From: Balneolales bacterium
Lineage (GTDB): Bacteria > Bacteroidota > Rhodothermia > Balneolales > Balneolaceae
NCBI GenBank assembly: GCA_022360375.1
Contig: JAKSCW010000574.1
Location: 1 to 6,318, forward strand
Length of the DNA stretch: 6,318 bases
Direction: 5' to 3'
Each line of letters begins with the position of its first letter. Position 1 is the first letter of the stretch. The notes beneath the pieces were generated by a model. It searched no databases and was not told the DNA's origin. It worked only from the letters and a program-made list of their open reading frames with translations. The position numbers were made by a program, and so were the translations under genes. Of the stretch, positions 6,087-6,318 are shown piece by piece.

Positions 6087-6122
6087 GTGAAAAAGCTTTC
6101 TTTCTAAATAAGTTAGATAGAA
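6087..6122 (-). terminator. Weak candidate terminator after the PTS enzyme I-like gene
   Basis: On the minus strand TTCTATCTAA (6113-6122) can pair with TTAGAAAGAA (6098-6107), with one A-A mismatch and a five-base loop, followed by AGCTTTTTC. It begins three bases past the stop codon of the PTS enzyme I-like gene. The stem is nearly all A-U, so its strength is doubtful. Confidence 0.35.
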
Positions 6123-6125
6123 CAA

Positions 6126-6318
6126 CTAGTTAAAAAACTCCTCAAAAAGCGTTTTCACTTCCATGGAACTGGAGGCATTCAATGTCTTTTTTGAAAAGGA
6201 TTCGAATACATCCTGAGAGTAAGATGACAGCAAGCGTTTAACTTTTGGGATATGTAAAGGAGACATGCTCAAATCGTTAATCCCCATCCCTATAAGTCCG
6301 GCGGCCCCTACCAGGTCA
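6126..6318 (-). CDS. PTS enzyme I family protein (PtsI/PtsP-like), C-terminal 63 residues only
   Basis: The minus-strand frame enters from beyond the window end and stops at TAG 6126-6128. The fragment begins DLVGAAGLIGMGINDLSMSP and continues with H-I-P-K-V-K-R-L-L. This matches the conserved end of the PEP-binding barrel of enzyme I proteins (pattern L-[LI]-G-[LM]-G-x-x-x-[LF]-S-M-S, then I-P-x-[IV]-K). Such proteins take phosphate from phosphoenolpyruvate and pass it to HPr or a similar carrier. The active-site Cys of this domain should lie just outside the window. The His phospho-domain and any N-terminal GAF domain cannot be seen, so sugar PtsI and regulatory PtsP cannot be told apart. 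PEP synthase and pyruvate phosphate dikinase have a different sequence here and fit less well. Confidence 0.85.
   Translation of the reverse strand, partial: DLVGAAGLIGMGINDLSMSPLHIPKVKRLLSSYSQDVFESFSKKTLNASSSMEVKTLFEEFFN

Larger units (their letters stand above)
5909..6125. other. AT-rich intergenic region between the PTS enzyme I-like gene and the CBM48 gene
   Basis: About 217 bases of very AT-rich DNA that probably hold the promoter of the CBM48-birA-tilS-hpt run. On the minus strand a TTG (5999-6001) stands 18 bases before TAGAATTTTTG (5970-5980), which resembles but does not match TAnnTTTG, so it is only a weak promoter candidate. The region also holds a weak hairpin (6098-6122) and a tiny open frame at 6037-6075; both are listed separately. 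No RNA gene is recognised. Confidence 0.5.

Noticed and set aside
1..6318. Mobile elements, CRISPR arrays, toxin-antitoxin or defence genes
   Set aside because: I saw no direct repeat arrays, transposase motifs, terminal inverted repeats or known defence motifs. Apart from the unfamiliar micro-ORF, the genes belong to recognised families in a normal chromosomal layout.

Overview
The window reads as ordinary chromosome from a member of the Bacteroidota or the related Balneolota, inferred from several signs: a TonB-dependent receptor C-terminus, mostly weak Shine-Dalgarno signals, a perfect TAnnTTTG promoter element before the tRNA gene, and a small stand-alone glycogen-binding (CBM48 / isoamylase early set) protein. 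The genus cannot be fixed from what is visible.

The left part is on the plus strand. It opens with the 3' end of a TonB-dependent outer-membrane receptor gene (2-607). A predicted lipoprotein with a DJ-1/PfpI domain follows (650-1495) and is closed by a clear intrinsic terminator (1503-1529). Next is a two-gene unit of a YjbQ-family protein (1552-1974) and an AlkC-like HEAT-repeat DNA alkylation repair protein (1974-2750). Their stop and start codons overlap in TAATG.

The right part is on the minus strand and converges on the left part near 2750. Reading in its direction of transcription, it holds the last 63 residues of a PTS enzyme I family protein (6126-6318), an AT-rich gap of about 217 bases, and then a tight four-gene run: CBM48 protein, birA, tilS, hpt. 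The spacings are 6 bases, a 32-base overlap and 2 bases, so this is very probably one operon. It joins biotin-protein ligation, tRNA-Ile lysidine synthesis and purine salvage with a small carbohydrate-binding protein. After hpt comes a tRNA-Ser(GCU) gene with its own Bacteroidota-type promoter and a strong terminator that faces the plus-strand gene.

I did not find evidence for a new defence, mobile or otherwise undescribed system. The observations most worth a second look are the secreted DJ-1-like lipoprotein beside a TonB receptor, the CBM48 protein heading a housekeeping operon, the TTG start of birA, and a tiny Lys-rich reading frame interrupted at a run of nine A in the gap upstream of the CBM48 gene.
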